DNA of 5,751 bases from Desulfotignum sp. (GTDB taxonomy: Bacteria; Desulfobacterota; Desulfobacteria; Desulfobacterales; Desulfobacteraceae). The stretch spans positions 1 through 5,751 of the forward strand of contig JAIPDY010000214.1 in the NCBI GenBank assembly GCA_021737445.1, given 5' to 3'. Position numbers and translations under genes: made by a program. Below the pieces are notes generated by a model. The model did not search any database, was not told the origin of the DNA, and worked only from the letters and a program-made list of their open reading frames with translations. This document shows, in pieces, positions 5,456-5,751 of this stretch (positions are counted from its first letter, which is position 1; every line of letters starts with the position of its first letter).

Positions 5456-5751
5456 ATGGCCATTTATTATGTGGATGGTGCCTTTGTCGAAGACCATAAA
5501 GCCGTGATCCCGGTGGATGACCTGGCTGTTCTCAGGGGATTCGGCATCTGCGATATCATGCGCACCTTTCATGGACAGCCTTTTTTTCTTGATGAACATA
5601 TCCAGCGTCTTCTGGCATCGGGTGAAAAGATCGGTTTAAAACTGCCATGGACAAAAGATGCCATCAAACAGATCGTTCTGGACACCCTTGAAAAAAATCC
5701 CGGCATTGACGAGGCCAACATCCGTATCGTGGTCACCGGCGGATCCAGCCC
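5456..5751 (+). CDS. Class IV PLP-dependent aminotransferase, N-terminal part (cut by window edge)
   Basis: The first 98 codons of a fold-type IV PLP enzyme, the family of branched-chain amino acid aminotransferase (IlvE), D-amino acid aminotransferase and aminodeoxychorismate lyase. It shows VDG at 6-8, RGFGICDIMRTF at 27-38 (the family R-G-x-G-x-x-D/E-x-x-R pattern), LDEHIQRL at 45-52 with R51 at the position of the PLP-phosphate Arg of IlvE, and the strand NIRIVVTGGSS at 88-98. The catalytic lysine and the C-terminal half lie beyond the window. AAGGAG (5441-5446) is 9 nt before ATG 5456. It is divergent from the EI24-CULT operon. A branched-chain aminotransferase is the most usual annotation for this type, but the substrate cannot be told from this fragment. 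Confidence 0.85.
   Translation, partial: MAIYYVDGAFVEDHKAVIPVDDLAVLRGFGICDIMRTFHGQPFFLDEHIQRLLASGEKIGLKLPWTKDAIKQIVLDTLEKNPGIDEANIRIVVTGGSS

Overview
The window is 5,751 bp of moderate-GC bacterial DNA with short gaps and clear Shine-Dalgarno (SD) sites. The protein families and the small Arg-Arg-repeat protein suggest a Desulfobacterota (deltaproteobacterial) chromosome, perhaps Desulfobacteraceae. That is an inference from protein character; no rRNA or other marker is present. I see no mobile element, tRNA, rRNA or CRISPR array.

Layout. (1) 74-2689, plus strand: a complete aminopeptidase N (pepN) reading frame of 871 codons, interrupted by one in-frame TAA at codon 512 (1607-1609). The two halves are in the same frame, so this is a nonsense change and not a frameshift. 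The N-terminal piece keeps every catalytic residue. The C-terminal piece is the helical domain IV, with a possible GTG restart at 1631. (2) 2693-3700, minus: an NAD-dependent sugar-nucleotide epimerase of the UDP-glucuronate 4-epimerase type, converging on pepN with only 3 bp between the stops. (3) 3835-4044, minus: a 69-residue arginine-rich protein with a perfect SD, preceded by a near-consensus sigma-70 promoter with an A-tract and a leader of about 155 nt. (4) 5353-4244, minus: a two-gene operon of an EI24/CysZ-like membrane protein and, 6 nt downstream, a 124-residue stand-alone CULT-domain protein, the bacterial relative of the thalidomide-binding domain of human cereblon. (5) 5456 to the right edge, plus: the N-terminal part of a class IV PLP aminotransferase, divergent from the operon.

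The most notable content is the CULT protein. Its four zinc cysteines and the complete aromatic cage (three Trp plus Phe) that binds cyclic imides in cereblon are all present, and it is coupled to a membrane protein of unknown substrate. The physiological role of bacterial CULT proteins is not established as far as I know. The broken pepN is the second point of interest: a sequencing error, a decaying gene, or a gene split near the domain III/IV boundary. The remaining genes look like ordinary housekeeping genes with no evident shared pathway. No gap between genes exceeds 300 bp.
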